Origin: Flammulina velutipes
Taxonomy: Eukaryota; Basidiomycota; Agaricomycetes; Agaricales; Physalacriaceae
Direction of reading: 5' to 3'
Assembly (NCBI GenBank): GCA_011800155.1
Contig: CM022368.1
Span: 1,798,001 to 1,862,000, forward strand
DNA length: 64,000 nucleotides
The notes beneath the pieces were generated by a model that was not told the origin of the DNA, did not search any database, and worked only from the letters and a program-made list of their open reading frames with translations. Positions 1-14,719 of this stretch are shown one piece after another (the first letter of the stretch is position 1; each line of letters opens with the position of its first letter). The position numbers were made by a program, and so were the translations under genes.

Positions 1-72
1 CTGGGGCCTGGTCCGTTGGGATTTTTGTGTTGTATTTAATGATATTGTCAAAGCGCTGCGGTACGGTACGTC

Positions 73-1259
73 TTAAAGGAAGAGTCGGAAAGGATATCCT
101 GAGAAGCGTTAGATTTTGGATGAAGGTCAACTGATGATTCCACCGACCTCTGTTCTTGATTTTGAAGATGGAGACCAGTACCGAATACACAATGAGTATG
201 ACAAACATCCAGAGGTATATCTGTACACGTTGACGACCAGGAGAGCTTTGGTAGGGGACGACCGCAGTCAGCATGAGGAAAGCAAATGCCAATGTACCGT
301 CTACACAAATTCAGGAAATGAAGTTCGTAAAGTGCAAGCGGAAATACGCACATATCATTGAAATGACTTGGACCTCCTGGCCGAACTGGTTCTGGTAGCC
401 CGCTGCAATTAGCTGTCCATTCGCGCCGGTGAATGGAACATTGCGAATTTGGGTGAACATATAACCAGAGGTCATGATGAGGGAGGTGAGGACAGTGCCT
501 GCAGCCCATGTCCACTTGTTTTGGATGATGGGGGAGATGAATCGGAGCAGGGAGAGGAAGCCAGCAAATCCAGCCGCGTAGGTCGCCCAGCGTCCCCAGT
601 CGAAGGGCTCGGTGTAGGGGATCGGGATGGGTGTATGGCTGGATAGTTGTGCGGCAAGCGGGCCGGCTTCAAACCCACTGAGAAGGCGCGTTAGCATACG
701 ATTCGCAACGACATGGATACGTCTTACTGTGTAAAGTCGTATTTAACGGGTCCGTATTTGCCATTGGAAGGCGCGCGGGGTCCTTCAGTTGCGGTATAGA
801 TGTAGACGAGAGGTGCAGAGGTCAAGCCCAGCTGCGGACGTGGTCGATACGTGTTCCATGACGTGCAAATGTAGTTGACATACCTGCTGGAAGATGGTCT
901 GACCTTCGTCAAAATCTAGCGTTGCAAAGAAGTGGGAATCGCGCTCCTCCTTGGGCGCATTCGTCCATGCTTTGGCGACTTGTTTCCAGGATGGGTCGAA
1001 CTCTCTGGTCACAGTGAATGGATGTACGTGTGTTTGAACGGCCAGATACTGACCTGCACGGTTCACACCGTCTGCGCTTATCGAGAGCTGTGAATTGGAT
1101 GGACGCAGACCAGTTGCGGTTTTGGGCAGTCAATAGCTCGAACGAGTGCGCGTTAAGACGGATGAGGCCGCTGCCCGCTGCTGCGAGATCTGCAAGCTCC
1201 CTTTGTGGGTCTTTTGCAAAGGCCAAGGGCGCGAGTAGAAGGAGGGATAGCCAGCGCAT
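73..1259 (-). CDS. OST3: Oligosaccharyltransferase subunit, OST3/OST6 family
   Basis: Oxidoreductase subunit of the ER oligosaccharyltransferase (Ost3/Ost6, TUSC3/MAGT1 family). It assists N-glycosylation through a luminal thioredoxin-like domain. Six exons were read on the minus strand: 1259-1054, 1004-884, 831-728, 677-352, 300-148 and 98-73. The protein opens with a signal peptide (MRWLSLLLLAPLAFA). It carries the redox motif CEPC, placed exactly across the first intron (CEPC then REFDPSW). Four hydrophobic helices follow in the C-terminal half, which is the family layout. The last exon is only 26 nt and supplies the end GYPFRLFL-stop; without it the frame runs on into a non-conserved tail. 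The family assignment is strong. OST3 versus OST6 cannot be separated by eye. The gene is divergent from PIK1 with about 80 bp between start codons. Confidence 0.9.
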
Positions 1260-1339
1260 AGGAAACGAAGGGAAAGGTGGGAGTCAAGTACAAGGCAAAG
1301 CAACGTGTACTGCTGATCGCCGGTTGGTTCTTCCCTTCA

Positions 1340-4300
1340 ATGTCCCATTCTCTTCTGTTGCGTCTATTTCAAAGCTTTTTCTCGGTTCATGTCGCCCTTC
1401 AATACCTTAGACTCTACTCGGACAATATTGGCATAACCTACTATATTACCCGCCGTCTGCGCCAGCTAGACACGGAGGAACTCGCAGATGTCTGGGGCTT
1501 CATCTGGTATTCATTCCCTTCTCAGTCCACCGAATATCGCTCAGTGCCTCCAGCCATCTGCTCGTTACGCGGCCTTCAAAGTCGCGCGCGCTAGAGTGTT
1601 TCGTGATAGACATTTGCACAAGGTCAACTCATATTGCAATGATTGTACGTTTCAATAACTCTTTCCTAGCTTCTAACCGTTGACGCGCTCCAGACCTTGT
1701 GGTTCATGCAGGCCAGTCTCCGCGACATGTCCAGCGTTCCCCACGACTCGCCGTCCTTCATGATGTGCCAACGCATTCTCCTCCGATGTCACGAAATCAT
1801 CTTCGGAGATCTCCCTCCTCAAGTCACTGGTCCATACTCCTCCATTAGTCTCCCATTCCAGTCCAGATTCTCTCGGAAGAAGATCAAGCACAACGCGGAG
1901 CCTGTTCTAGTCGGAATCGGCATCATTCTCGCTAGCGTACCCGCCCTTCCCCACCTCACCGAAATTATGGGCCAAGTAGCCGTTGAACAAGGCAGAGTCG
2001 ATGACGAGGACACCGACCGCCGGGGTATTGACCACCACGAGGAAGATAAGGCTCCTAGGACAAGCCCGAGTGTTGTTACATCACCCATAGCGGACGAGGA
2101 CGAGCAGGACGAAGTTGAAGAACCAGACGAATATCCTCCCGTACCGCACATATTGAATGCCCCACGCGGAAAGATGCCTCGACGACGGACAATTGGGGCG
2201 TCGCAGACCGCGCCATCGTTGCCTTTACATCTTCGATCGATCCGCAAGTCGCGTCTGTCCATTGACCCGCTAGGCCAGTTCGACTCGGAGCAGGTTGCCT
2301 CACCATACCAGTCCACACCTTCCGTGTTCAATACGCATCTACCTACTCGTTCAGCATCTGTCAATGCCGCAGACGCCCTCCTCGAGGCATACGATTCAGC
2401 GTCTCAGTCTCATCTTCTCAGGAGCCACTACTGCCGCTCAGAGGCATGCAGCTCTCTGTTGTCTTGAATACTTACGGCTAACATATTACAGGTGCAATTT
2501 TTGCTCACGCTGGAAAGCATATCAAATCGACTGCTTGTTATTCCCCGTCCCGCTCGAATCAGCGCATTGAGGGCGGAGCTGACCGCTTTGAACCATAATC
2601 TCCCTGCTGAGGTACTATCTGGTTTGCTTAGCTTGGCCTACATGGCTTACTATTCCTTTCCAGATATGCATGCCTATGTGGTGCTCCTCCTCAGACTCTC
2701 CTCGACCCCATGGAGGTTCACAACCTCATCACCGCATCGTACGCATTCCGCCAGGAGAAAGTGTAGTCCTCAACTCCGCGGAGCGTGCGCCTTACGTCCT
2801 TCTGATTGAAATCCTCAACGACGAACTTGACTTTGACCCCTCCAAGAGAGCCAATAAGGATATCTTGAAGAAGATCGTCATAAAGGAGAATGAGCGCAAG
2901 GGGGCTTCGAAGGATCTCATACCCTTCAACAATCTCACCCCGATTCAGCATGCAAAATCAAACTCTGGCGCCTACGGGGACCTAGTTGACTCTGCCTCGA
3001 CCGAGTATCCTTTGCCACCCGTCGTTGTTCCAGCCACACCAACATCAACGACGATAACGTTTGAAGAGGAAGAAGAGATAGATTTGGTGGAACAGCTCTA
3101 CGGTGCAGATCAATCATTACGCTCTCGGCCGGTGGATATATCAGACTCCATTGTGTTACCTCCAACGCCCAAAAACAAAGAACTAGACATGGCTGCGTGG
3201 TCACGACCGCCCTCCATTCCTCCATCACCCTCTATGGATAACAGCGTCTTCACATCAACAATCCTCGCTCCTCCCACCCCAGGCGTTGCCACTCCTCTTT
3301 CTGCCAACGGACACACACATAGTTTATCCCTGGACGAGTACTCCGAACGCATGCGCACGGCTGCCATCATGCTCGCACAGCTCAATGCCAGCATCTCTGC
3401 CCGCGAAAGCGCGCCCGCCGCGAGTCCTGCCGAGCCGACTTCCTCTTGGGGGCCTATGGGCTGGCTTCCCGGTTCGAATTGGCTGACCGTTACACCGCCG
3501 GTTTCTGCCTCTTCGCCTATGGACCACCACCAGCCGTCAAGGATGCGCCTTCAGCCAGCCGATGCAAGTGGTATCCGGGAAAGGATCATGCAAGAGATGT
3601 TATCTTTGGAAGAGGAGCGCATGGAGCGCATGCGTGAGAACAGGGATATGGAAACTAGTATCATGAGGGTTGATAATATCAGTGGGATGAAGACGGCGGA
3701 GGACGAAGGGATCATTAGGCGGGAGTTGAACAAGGCTGATCCGAGTGCGGTAGTGTTTAGTGAGTCGTGGACTGCGAAGAAGGTATGGATTCTTCGATCT
3801 GTTGGCTCTAATCGAACTCACGCAAGCATCGTAGAGCCGGATACGACATGGATCTCCGTATGGTCATCTTGGTACGCACATTTGGTTAGTTTGTATGGCG
3901 TTATGGTTTATTTTTGGCCCCCGCCAGTGAATTGGGACTGCGTTTCGGTCATTGTAAAAACAGGCGGCGACCTTCGACAAGAGCAGCTTGCGACCCAGCT
4001 CATACGAGAGTTTCAACGTATATGGACGGAGGAGAATTGTCAGTGCTGGGCGAGATAGTAAGTTCCTCTACAACTTTGTCATAAATGATATTAAGCCCAT
4101 CTCGGTAGCTTCCGTATAGTTATCCTTGGTGGGTCGTCGGGGTTGGTTGAAACGATCACCGACGCAGTCTCGATACATTCGATCAAGAAAGCAGAATATG
4201 CTAGGCGGTTAGCAGAAGGGCGTTTAGGCCACGTTACTCTGATGGACCACTTCGCAAATGTAAGGTCTGCTCACTATGTCTTTACTGATTTCTGATTCGC

Positions 4301-5061
4301 CAACAAGACTTACGGTGATCCCTCCTCTGCAAAATATGTACGAGCACAGAAGAACTTTGCAAAATCCCTTGCTGGTGCGTTTCCCCCTCCCATTATTTTC
4401 TCTAGAGACTTATCTTCATCAATAGGCTATTCTCTTATAACATACTTGCTCCAGATCAAAGACCGCCACAATGGCAACATTCTGCTTGACAGGGACGGTC
4501 ATCTCATTCACATTGACTTTGGCTTCATCCTAACAAATACGCCGGGCAATATGGGATTCGAAGCAGCACCATTCAAGCTTCCAGTGGAATATATCGAGGT
4601 GCTTGGAGGTGTGACGGGGCCTGCCTATATCGAATTTAGGCGACTGTTTCGAGAAGGCTTTGAAGCCGCAAGGAAGCATTGCGACAGGATAATAAGTGAG
4701 TTCATTTTCGGATATGAAGTACATCCTCTGACCACCTCAACCAGCGTTAATTGAGCTCATGCAAAAAGGTATGCATCTTGTCCGGGTTCGTTGAGCAGAA
4801 ATTTATATGTTTGGTTAGACTCGTCGTTTCCATGCTTCACTGCTTTCGGAGAGCAAACGGCTGCGATGGTGCGGGAGCGATTTCAGCCTGCTTTAACGCA
4901 TTCCCTCGTTGCGGAGCATGTCGACCGTCTCATTGATACGTCGCTTGGATCCCATTGGACGCGACTGTACGATTCGGTGGGTCCATTTATTGCTCATACT
5001 ACCACGAATGGGACTGACAGTGTCATAACAGTTCCAATACTACTCACAATCTATATTATAG
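1340..5061 (+). CDS. PIK1: Phosphatidylinositol 4-kinase, PIK1 (PI4K-beta) type
   Basis: Makes phosphatidylinositol 4-phosphate, mainly at the Golgi in PIK1 relatives. The start at 1340 gives MSHSLLLRLFQSFF, followed by the lipid-kinase unique helical block (YSDNIGITYYITRRLRQL, then ECFVIDICTRSTHIAMI, then TLWFMQASL) joined over short introns. The centre, about 2.0-3.75 kb, is a long Ser/Pro/acidic linker. The C-terminal kinase domain shows KTGGDLRQEQLATQLI, the catalytic loop DRHNGNILLD and the metal-binding HIDFGF (about 4.46-4.53 kb). Late exons give LIELMQK, then SSFPCFTAFGEQTAAMV, and end YDSFQYYSQSIL-stop at 5061. Length and order fit Pik1 rather than Stt4, because no long armadillo N-terminus is present. 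About ten introns are expected; exact junctions between 3.78 and 4.45 kb are less certain than the two ends. Confidence 0.9.
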
Positions 5062-5277
5062 ATCGAGACCTTGGACTCATAGCACGAATTATCATTATCT
5101 TTTCCTGGCACCGTATACATAGTAACGGGGCATCCCTCGCATATCATGTCGTGTATTCATAGGCGTCTTTTTGAACTCAATGTGCTTTCGATTCGAAATA
5201 ATCTCAGTGCGCTTGAGTGAGTCGAGCCTGTAACGAGACCCACGTCGCTCATTCAACGAGAAAACCACATAGAAAGG

Positions 5278-7182
5278 TCATGACATTGTGTTTGGATTGT
5301 AATGACGAAAATGTTGTGGTACAGCGGGTGGTCCCATCGACGTAGAAGATGTACCATTGACAATGGAAGAAGACGAAGGCGGCGGGGCCGGGACATCCAA
5401 CCTCGCACAGACAGTGTCCACCACCGTGATCACCAACGTCAGTTTCTGCCACAGCGTGCCGTATATAGCCTCCTCCCTCTCCGTAAGTTTCTTGGTAACC
5501 TCACTCCGCAACTCGGACAGCATGGTCTTCAAGGTCTCCTGCATCTGAGGGATAGCGACGGTGTCGACATAGCGCTTCATCGCTACTTTGTCTAGCGCTA
5601 CGGGCGCGGCTGGCTGGATATTACGGGAGTAGGTTTCGAGGGCCGCACGTTGGACATCCATGGCTCTTGAATCTTCTTTCTGGCGCAGCTCTAGGTTGTC
5701 TACGCGTTGCAATAACTATTGTTGGGGTTAGTATCGCGTTTTCTGCAGCATTGAACAGGAAGGCTACCTTTACAATATCCTCTTTAATTGTCACTTGCTC
5801 TTGCTTCACCGCGTCCGTTTCCTTCCGCAGCTGAGTAGTGGCCTCCATAGCCTCCGCCACTCGGTTCGGGAGATCTGTAAAATACTGGTCCGCTTGACCT
5901 ATCCTCTGCAACATTTCCGTCCGCCATCTAGACTCTGGACTGTCTGGAGACGTCTTTTCTTCTTCAATTTCCAGGAGACGCTTTTCGAGGAGGGAGTTAA
6001 TCTCATCCAGTGTGGTTGCCTGATGTTGATCGACCAGGTTGCGGATTTCCTCCATCTTATCCTCCAGCTCAGTGAACTTGTAGCGAAGAGGGGGGTTGCT
6101 CTGAGAGGTCGTTGCGGGATCGTAGTCAGAAATACGGCGTTGCTTGAGCGGAGGAATGCCTGAGGACGTCTCTGTATCTGCTTGACCATCCAGGCCGAGT
6201 TCATCCATCTGCTCCCTGTGAATTTGTACGACGGTGTCATTGAGTGCGGTGAGGTGACCCTTTAGCGAGTCCAATGTGATGAGCATCGCGTTGCTCTTGT
6301 TCTGAATGGCTTCGACACCAGGTTGGGGACCGACGGGCCAGTCATCAGACGCGACGACTTGGTCAAGAGTTTCTTGAAGCGCTGCCTGCTGAGACTTGAG
6401 GGATTCCTCCAACTTGTTTCGATTATTCTGGTTGACTTGTTTTCGTGCTGGATCTGTGACCAGGGCATTTATTTGGTCAAGACGATGTATCTGCTCGGTT
6501 ATCCTTTCGCAGTCGGCGAACTTGTTGATCCAGGCTGAGACGAGACTGGGGGGCGGTCAGGGTGGCATACAAGGGAGACAAGTGAAACCACATACCGAAG
6601 ACGAGCCACCCATTTGTCGCGGTCGCCGACGCTGCTAGGTGCACTCATTTCTACGTCTGTAGTAGTCAAAGGGTGGAGAGTCTGTTGGTGAGGAAGTGCG
6701 GGGATGCGGGGTTGGGTCGGGGTTTGAGACATGGCTGATTGTGGTGGCGCAGATGAACTGGCAGTGGTTGGAGGAGGAGGGGCAGAGTCTGATACTGTTG
6801 ATGATGCTGAAAATGGTGGCTGCTCGCGTCGTCCTCTTTCCCGTTCGACGCTGCTGGATGGCGAAGGACGTCTGCGCGAAGGAGAGTATCCAGGCGATGA
6901 CTGGCGTCGGTGATAGTCTCTGGAGGATGAGGGTCTGTCACTAGAATGGCGACGATCCCTGTCCCTGTCGTAGGCTTCGTAGTCTTTGGTTCTTTCCCTC
7001 TTTAACGACGTGTCTCTGAATCGGTCCCTGTTCAATGCTGGCAGCTTGTCCCATAAATCGTCGCCGGGATGCACATAGTCACAGCGAGAGTTAAAGGAGC
7101 AACCTTGGCCGATAGGTGTGCCGTCGGAGTGAAAACAAAAGCAGCGCCTTTGTCTCTTTGGAGTCGGACGACTGGTAAACAT
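5278..7182 (-). CDS. CCCH-like zinc-finger coiled-coil protein
   Basis: I do not recognise an orthologue. The protein starts MFTSRPTPKRQRR and has a CCCH-like cluster at residues 16-38 (C16, C28, C34, H38; spacing C-x11-C-x5-C-x3-H, so the first gap is longer than the usual C-x8-C). An Arg/Ser/Asp-rich region follows at about residues 60-130 (RDRDRRHSSDRPSSSRD), resembling SR-type nuclear RNA-binding linkers. A long heptad-rich coiled coil follows, read from about 6.5 kb to 5.7 kb (WINKFADCERITEQIHRLD onward). The C-terminus is low complexity and ends NPNTMS-stop. Introns lie near 6590-6540 and 5770-5715. The finger plus RS-like region suggests a nuclear RNA-associated protein; this is inference. 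It is preceded by a second coiled-coil gene on the same strand, 80 bp away. Confidence 0.7.
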
Positions 7183-7261
7183 GTTTCTAGATCAAGTTGT
7201 ATATAGAATTTCCTATTCGAGCAGCCAGCTCGCTACATTGATGAGATGGGATCGGCCTCCA

Positions 7262-8307
7262 CTACCTGGTATGCTCTCTCGCAAACTCTTGTTTGAGCTC
7301 CTCGCGTTTAGCTTCTACTTTCTCCAATAGTTTTCTGTCCATCTCATCCCACTGTTTCTCCAGCTTGGCGTCTTTGTCCTTTGTTTTTACCTCCCAACGC
7401 TCCCGTATCATCTCCACACTTCGGGATTCTCTCAGCTTCATATCTGTCATTTTCTGGATACATTCGGAGACAGTCTTTCCGTCCTTTTCTATCTCCTCGG
7501 CTATACTTCCCAGCTTGTCAACTTTATCGAGCATCTGCGTGTCCAATAATCACCCAACCTCAAGGCTACAAAGCAATGGACTTACCAATTGCATTACCAA
7601 GAGGTCTTGCTTGACTGATGCCGCCACTCCTTGAGCATCTTCATGAGCGTCTCGCATTACCACTTTGGCGCGTTCTATCAGATGGGACACCTTGCTACTC
7701 GGTGATTTCGAGATGTTACAGTGGTAGCTTTGGGGGCTACTTTCTGGGGCTCGTTAATATGATGCAAATGGATGTCTCGCCGATGTACCTTCTGCAACCT
7801 TTGCAGCCACAGCTTCCAAAGCGGCTCGGGCATCCTTGGCTTGGACTTCGAGCTGCTCAGCGTCAAAGGACGCGCCTTTCACGTCTAATGTTGAATCTAG
7901 TAACTCAACCATTCTTCTTTTATACTGAATTTTTTCCAAGATTGAAATTTGTTTGAGCGCGTGGAGGAAGAGCCTAAATACAGTCTCTAAGATGCACTAG
8001 TCCTCGAGGGTGGTGAACGAACACTCACAATTCCATAGCACGCAGGTATCTCTCCTCACTCGAAGGCAAATAGACGCCTTCCTCGAGGAAATCTTCCAGG
8101 CCAAGGATTTCTGGGATGTTTGATGGCTCAGCAGCCTCGGGCTGGGAACATGATTGGCGACAATTAAAGGCGTCGCCTTTGCGTGGGGAATGTAAGCCAA
8201 GACTAGGTTCCTTCGGAGGACTCTTAGAACGATGGCGAGGATTAGTACGCTAAACTCAAAGTTCATGGGACGGTACAACACACCTGGAGAGTATGTGCCT
8301 GCTTCAT
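7262..8307 (-). CDS. Coiled-coil protein of unknown function
   Basis: This gene was assembled from four or five exons on the minus strand. The segments are QSPPKEPSLGLHSPRKGDAF; PEILGLEDFLEEGVYLPSSE with ERYLRAMEL; LFLHALKQISILEKIQYKRR continuing into VELLDSTLDVKGASFDAEQL; KVSHLIERAKVVMRDAHEDA; and a strongly helical last exon beginning MLDKVDKLGSIAEEIEKDG and ending EFAREHTR-stop. Each junction has a plausible GT-AG pair with the frame kept. The last 90 residues are almost entirely charged heptads. The start is the weak point: ATG at 8307 (MKQAHTLQ) opens the frame right before an intron, but an earlier exon could exist. No domain is recognised. The stop is 80 bp upstream of the start of the CCCH coiled-coil gene on the same strand, so the two could be one misread locus. 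Confidence 0.55.
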
Positions 8308-9177
8308 CACCACGTCCTATGCTGTATGCCGTCCTGAACGAGGAGAACCGCCGAACCAGAAGATGGTGGTAGTGCCACAAGCCCCAGTGAGTCCCCCAGT
8401 CGCAGCATCCGAACACGTTTCAAAACTTAGCTATCCAAGGTCATCATCGTGCAAAAGGCATCTGTATTTCCCAGGCATGATCTGCAACACAATCTTCCGT
8501 CAAACAAGGTTACAGAAGTCCATCGTGTGGGAATAATAACAGTGCTAACGTCCTTGGGAGCACAGGTATGGCAAAGCGTGAGATGAGATGAAGAAAACAA
8601 CTCCAGCTTGGTGGCAGGTACAACATCAAGGAGACTGTACATCGACCCGCAGGCCAAGTTCGAGGTGAGAATTCAAAGCCAGTTAATGCTCCGCTACAAC
8701 TTGGTAAGCCTGATTCTGTGATGGCTACTCATCGCATTCACCGAAACTATAGGTAATCCCGCCTGCTTCAATGTCCGCGTCGTGCGGGGTTGCTGTAAGA
8801 ATGACCGTTCCCGAGTGGAATGTCACTTTGGCTCGCTGGGGTGTTTCCGCAGAACCTTAGTCCTTTTACATCACAGCCGGCGATCCTTGTTCCCTAAAAG
8901 GTCGGTTCTCGACTATTGAGGTGGACATACAGAATGGTGGCTTTAATCTCCTCCTAGGCTAGTTGCGCCACCGACTACCTTCTACGTTCCACGGAGATGA
9001 TCGTCCTCGTCAAATCATAATGAATTCAGCAATGCTGTAGTAGGCGTAACTAAAATTTGGACCATTTTCCGATACCCCCATCTGTCCTCGCCAGCTCAAC
9101 TCCCGTTACTGTTTTGCTATTTACATGGTGCGTCATCAAAGTGTCGTGAATACAGAGCGTACAAAAGCGTCGATAAC
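8308..9177. other. Intergenic stretch, no supported gene
   Basis: About 870 bp lie between the coiled-coil gene and the small Cys-rich gene. One minus-strand frame (8657-8427) is open for 76 codons and is Cys-containing (LCHTCAP, LCCRSCLG), but I find no consistent exon partner and no family match. It may be a missed small gene or a 5' part of the downstream coiled-coil gene. Confidence 0.4.
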
Positions 9178-9521
9178 TTAGAAACTATGTTTCGGAGCTG
9201 TGATGTAGAAAACCCACAGCTCAGCTGGATAGGCATTGCACGCATTTTCCTGGAGCGAGCTTTAGGTGGCGGACGTCAGAATACGTCTTCGAAAAAAATG
9301 ATGGTCAAACCAAGATCGATACTAACCTCCCTGAGGACCGTTCGGACAGGCTGTCCATAATATCGCTTGCACGAGCAAGGCTTCTGCTTGCTCCCACAGT
9401 TAGGAGGATGCGCCGCGCTGAGATGGCACGAGGCACTCTGACAGTCCACCGAGTCCTCGCGAATTTTCGTAAGGTGCTGGCAGTCCGCCGAACGAGTGAA
9501 CGTGAGCTCTCGATGACACAT
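9178..9521 (-). CDS. Small Cys-rich protein (basidiomycete-type)
   Basis: Two exons on the minus strand join cleanly. The first reads MCHRELTFTRSADCQHLTK, then a run of Cys pairs (CQSASC, PPNCG, CSCKRYYGQP) to VLRE. The second, after an intron with GTTAGT donor and CTCCAG acceptor, reads ENACNAYPAELWVFYITAPK and stops at 9178. Cys spacing (about eight Cys in 60 residues) suggests metal binding or disulfides. The layout, with a CKRYxGxP block followed by a Cys-containing tail, resembles short conserved basidiomycete proteins of unknown role; this is a recollection of type, not a database match. The frame stays open upstream of the ATG at 9521 to about 9640, so an upstream exon and start are possible. 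There is no signal peptide at the chosen start. Confidence 0.5.
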
Positions 9522-11450
9522 TTCTATGGGAGAGAATAAATGGGATATCGCCACACTTGAGGAGAGCCTCACGTCCGAGTGGCCGGCGGAGGTAGAGGCA
9601 GATCGCGATGGGGCTTTTGAGTTTAGTCGAGGCGCCCACTACAGTCTAAAACCGTATCAGAGATCGAAACGACCGAAGGGATCGACATCATACGAGTTCG
9701 TAGCACGAGGAATGGATGGGTTGGGTTGGGGAGGTGACTTGGGGGAAAGCACTGGCTTTTCAACTTTTGAATCGGCGACTATCCTCTAGGCGTGCCGACC
9801 TATATGGACATATATATATATATTAATTATAGGTAAAGGAAGGAATTCTACGTAGAGGACACGCTCACAGTGGCATATGCGCGCGAGCCAAACAAACGGC
9901 ACGAGGGCCATCGAGATTCGAGATACGGTAAGATGCCTCTGGGATCAGATCATGGCACTTCCGATTCGACATAGAACAAGCAAGTGCCCAAATTTATCCC
10001 CCGAAATCTCATTCTGTCCTGCAGGGATACATGTGGCGCCCTCCACTAACCTCTGCAGCCTTATGAATAGAACTAAATGAAGGTCCTCACCAATGTGCAC
10101 CTCGTCGACAGGAACTGTACCAGCGAGGAAGTCATATAAGTAGCTGACCGTTAGGAGTAACAAAGACACACGGTGAACGCAAGACCTTGCATCGAGGTCG
10201 ATGACGGTAATGTGGCGCTCAATTATGTAATGAATTTATTCCATAGACCTATTGAGGTATCGAGGAGGTTCTCTCGGAGCGGAATGTCCTATCTTTAGAG
10301 AGCCTATACGAGCCCGGACATTCAGTGTACCATTAGGTCCTGCCCGATGTCTCCGAGTTTGCAAGTTCACGCGTTCCGATCATGACAGCCCTCATAGTTC
10401 GGGTACCAAAGGCACCAGGACAAGGGAGATACCCCAAGACCAAAATTAAGAGAATGCTCGGGAAAGCCTGAAAGTTCGTGTTCGAAGAGGGCTTGAATTT
10501 CGTCAACGGTGGGATGTGTGTGGCGCAACCGTTTGTAAGGTTTGTGTTCGATGATCATGCTCAGGGAAATACTTGCCGAAATACAAGGGTGAGCCACGAC
10601 CGTGGTGTCATATGTACGAAGGATCGTCAGGACCTACCCGACGAGGTAGAAGGACTGGAAGTGTATCACCCATCATAACACATGGTCATGAAGTTCCTCG
10701 CTAAGGCGGAAAATCCTTGGTACACATGAAGCACGATGCTCTGGGTGCGCCTAGGGTGCCTTTGCGAGCTAGTGTATACCTTGCAGCTTCCTTGACTCAT
10801 AGCCTCAATGTTGCAGGCCGATGTACATGTGGGACTAAACGAGCAGCTAAATGCCCGCCTGTCTCCCGCGCTTTGCATCAGAATTGTTGGTAATCGTTAC
10901 ATAGCGTCATGTTGGGGTCTCTCATGATCCTTCTATGTGTATGCAACTTTAGCAGTCTCATGTTCAGACCTTGGACAAATTGACCTACGCCACACTCATT
11001 ACAAAAGTCGTCATGATGCTGTTCCAATCTTACTTGGAAAGCCTTATCTATTATCTAAATGAAATCAAGTTAGGCTAAGAACCCCAAGTGTATAAAAACA
11101 CCGAGACGGACACCAACGAACGTGTAGAAACTCATTTCTCACCTAAGCCAGAAGGGGATCTATGTGTGCTTCAACGTTGAGACTTCTCACATAAACTCTC
11201 TGAGGGCTCGACATATGGCCACCCGAACGAAGCAGGTTCGTAAACCCATGCAGATATAGCATGTGAAGACCTCCGGGATCAGGCGGTGGGACCGCGCCCA
11301 AGCAGACGCGCCATGCATACCGCCTCGTGATAAATCGCCAGTGTGTTCATTTCCCCAAAAATACAAAGGATGAGTCGATTGTCAAAATTATTACTACGCT
11401 AAGAAATGTCGGTGCAATGTCGCGGAACATCAGAAATGATGTACGTACGA
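9522..11450. other. Gene-poor tract
   Basis: About 1.9 kb without a gene I can support. Frames are short, stop-rich and lack consistent splice partners. The best minus-strand fragments are around 10597-10367 (PTVDEIQALFEHELSG) and 10169-9945 (SYLYDFLAGTVPVDEVHIGE), each 65-75 codons. An AT-rich stretch with a short (TA)n run sits at about 9808-9830. There are no terminal repeats or transposase motifs that I could see. Confidence 0.45.
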
Positions 11451-14603
<3,153 letters not shown>

Positions 14604-14719
14604 ACGCACCCCGGAGGTATACGTTGGCGGCAAGAGGGCAAAAGTTATTCGGCAAGTCACGTGTAGAAACTTCACTTTCGCGCCCGAACTCCGATCAATG
14701 TCATAAATCTCCTTCCTCG

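Noticed and set aside
9808..9830. Short (TA)n run as a mobile-element boundary
   Set aside because: No inverted repeats, target-site duplication or transposase frame nearby; a simple microsatellite.
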